This document shows positions 19,796 through 20,475 of a stretch of 20,475 nucleotides of DNA, piece by piece. A program made the translations under genes and the position numbers. Under the pieces are notes generated by a model. That model was not told the origin of the DNA. It ran no database searches and saw only the letters and a list, made by a program, of their open reading frames with translations. Position 1 is the stretch's first letter, and every line of letters begins with the position of its first letter. Origin of the DNA: Methanobacteriota archaeon (GTDB lineage: Archaea > Thermoplasmatota > Thermoplasmata > RBG-16-68-12 > EA-27); the NCBI GenBank assembly GCA_016207545.1, contig JACQPO010000014.1:1-20475 (forward strand). Reading direction: 5' to 3'.

Positions 19796-19844
19796 GGGCC
19801 GCGCCCATGGTCGAGACGCTTCAAAAACGTTCTCATGGGAAAGG

Positions 19845-19852
19845 CTTTATCG
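19845..19852 (+). promoter_or_regulatory. TATA box for gcvT
   Basis: CTTTATCG is centred about 27 nt before the ATG at 19875, again the leaderless spacing. The opposite strand reads GATAAAG, so it might also serve the divergent membrane-protein gene, though at 19795 that start would then need a leader of about 25 nt. Confidence 0.55.
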
Positions 19853-19874
19853 GCCCCTTCCATCCGTGCGACGG

Positions 19875-20475
19875 CATGCCGCCCTTGCGCACGCGCCTGT
19901 ACGATGTCCACGCGCCGTCCGGGGCGACGTTCATCGAGTTCGGCGGCTGGGAGATGCCTCTACAGTACGTGGGCATCCTCGCGGAGCACACGGCGGTTCG
20001 GCGGGACGCGGGGCTGTTCGATGTGAGCCACATGGGTAAGATCATGATTTGGGGGCCGACCGCGTGGTCGTTCCTGGACCGCCTCTCTGCGAACGACATC
20101 CCCAAGAAACCGTTCCGCGCGCGCTATACGCACCTGCTCGACGACGACGGACGCATCATCGACGACGTGATCGTGACGTGCCTCGCGCCGGATCGGTATT
20201 TTATGGTGTGCAACGCAGGACCGCGTCCTCGCGTCCTCGGGTGGCTCCGAAAGCATTGCGCGGGGGAACACATCCAGGACGTGACCCAGGACTACCTCTG
20301 CCTCGCGCTGCAGGGCCCGAAAGCCGCGCGAATCCTCCAGATCCTCACCGCGTACAACTTGGAGACGATCAAACCGTTCACGGGCGCGTTCCTCCACCTG
20401 CTTCTCTCCGAGCGTCTCGGGACGAGCCGCCCTCCAACCCCGCGTCCACCGGAAGCGGTGGGGTGGGGGCCCTCC
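19875..20475 (+). CDS. gcvT: Glycine cleavage system T protein (aminomethyltransferase), 3' end cut by window edge
   Basis: The first 200 codons are present. GcvT moves the aminomethyl carbon of glycine from the H protein to tetrahydrofolate (EC 2.1.2.10). The N-terminus is textbook: LYDVHAPSGATFIEFGGWEM (8-27), PLQYVGILAEHTAVRRDAGL (28-47), FDVSHMGKI (48-56), LSANDI (70-75) and RIIDDVIV (93-100), whose aspartate is the catalytic one in the family. LALQGPKA (143-150) is also kept. From about residue 171 the sequence (AFLHLLLSERLGTSRPPTPR) no longer looks like GcvT, which normally continues toward an SRTGYTGE motif; this may be a frameshift or poor sequence at the contig end. The ATG at 19875 lies 27 nt after a TATA box. 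Other glycine-cleavage genes are not in the window. Confidence 0.9.

Overview
This 20.5 kb, GC-rich window is archaeal. The strongest marker is glycerol-1-phosphate dehydrogenase, which makes the archaeal lipid backbone. An archaeal-type SepF, a single-domain KaiC-like ATPase, a RIO1-type kinase, an MCTS1-like PUA protein, and many TATA boxes about 27-30 nt ahead of start codons (leaderless transcripts) agree with this. The overall flavour suggests an uncultured Thermoplasmatota-like euryarchaeon; that placement is inference and there is no rRNA or tRNA here to test it. Genes are packed tightly, with four convergent pairs whose 3' ends overlap or lie within 8 nt. I see no CRISPR array, insertion sequence, tRNA or rRNA, and no gene-free stretch longer than about 245 nt.

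Layout: (1) 1-3393: a partial unknown protein (-), a KaiC-like ATPase (+) tail-to-tail with sepF (-), then a ferredoxin-NADP reductase-like flavoprotein (+) tail-to-tail with a PUA protein (-). (2) 3415-5616: a 733-residue protein built almost only of TPR repeats, upstream of and probably co-transcribed with the PUA gene. (3) 5694-12580: a complete peptide/nickel-type ABC transporter operon read leftward in the order A-B-C-D-F, with a hairpin plus T-run between A and B. Its last gene is extraordinary: a DppF-like ATPase whose nucleotide-binding domain is split by a four-helix membrane module between Walker A and the Q-loop, with a second four-helix module near the C-terminus. (4) 12737-15193: egsA (+), a RIO1 kinase (-), and a small zinc-finger protein (+). 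(5) 15232-18053: a molybdenum-cofactor operon read leftward, a moaD-moaE fusion, moaC, moaB, moeA, with 1-nt gaps or 4-nt overlaps. (6) 18144-20475: hflX (+), a small two-helix membrane protein (-), and the first 200 codons of gcvT (+), running into the window end.

The molybdopterin genes cover pterin cyclisation, sulfur insertion, adenylation and metal insertion; moaA is not in the window. The ABC operon supplies binding protein, two permeases and two ATPases, so it is a full importer whose second ATPase has been rebuilt as a membrane protein. That split ATPase is the best candidate for something undescribed.
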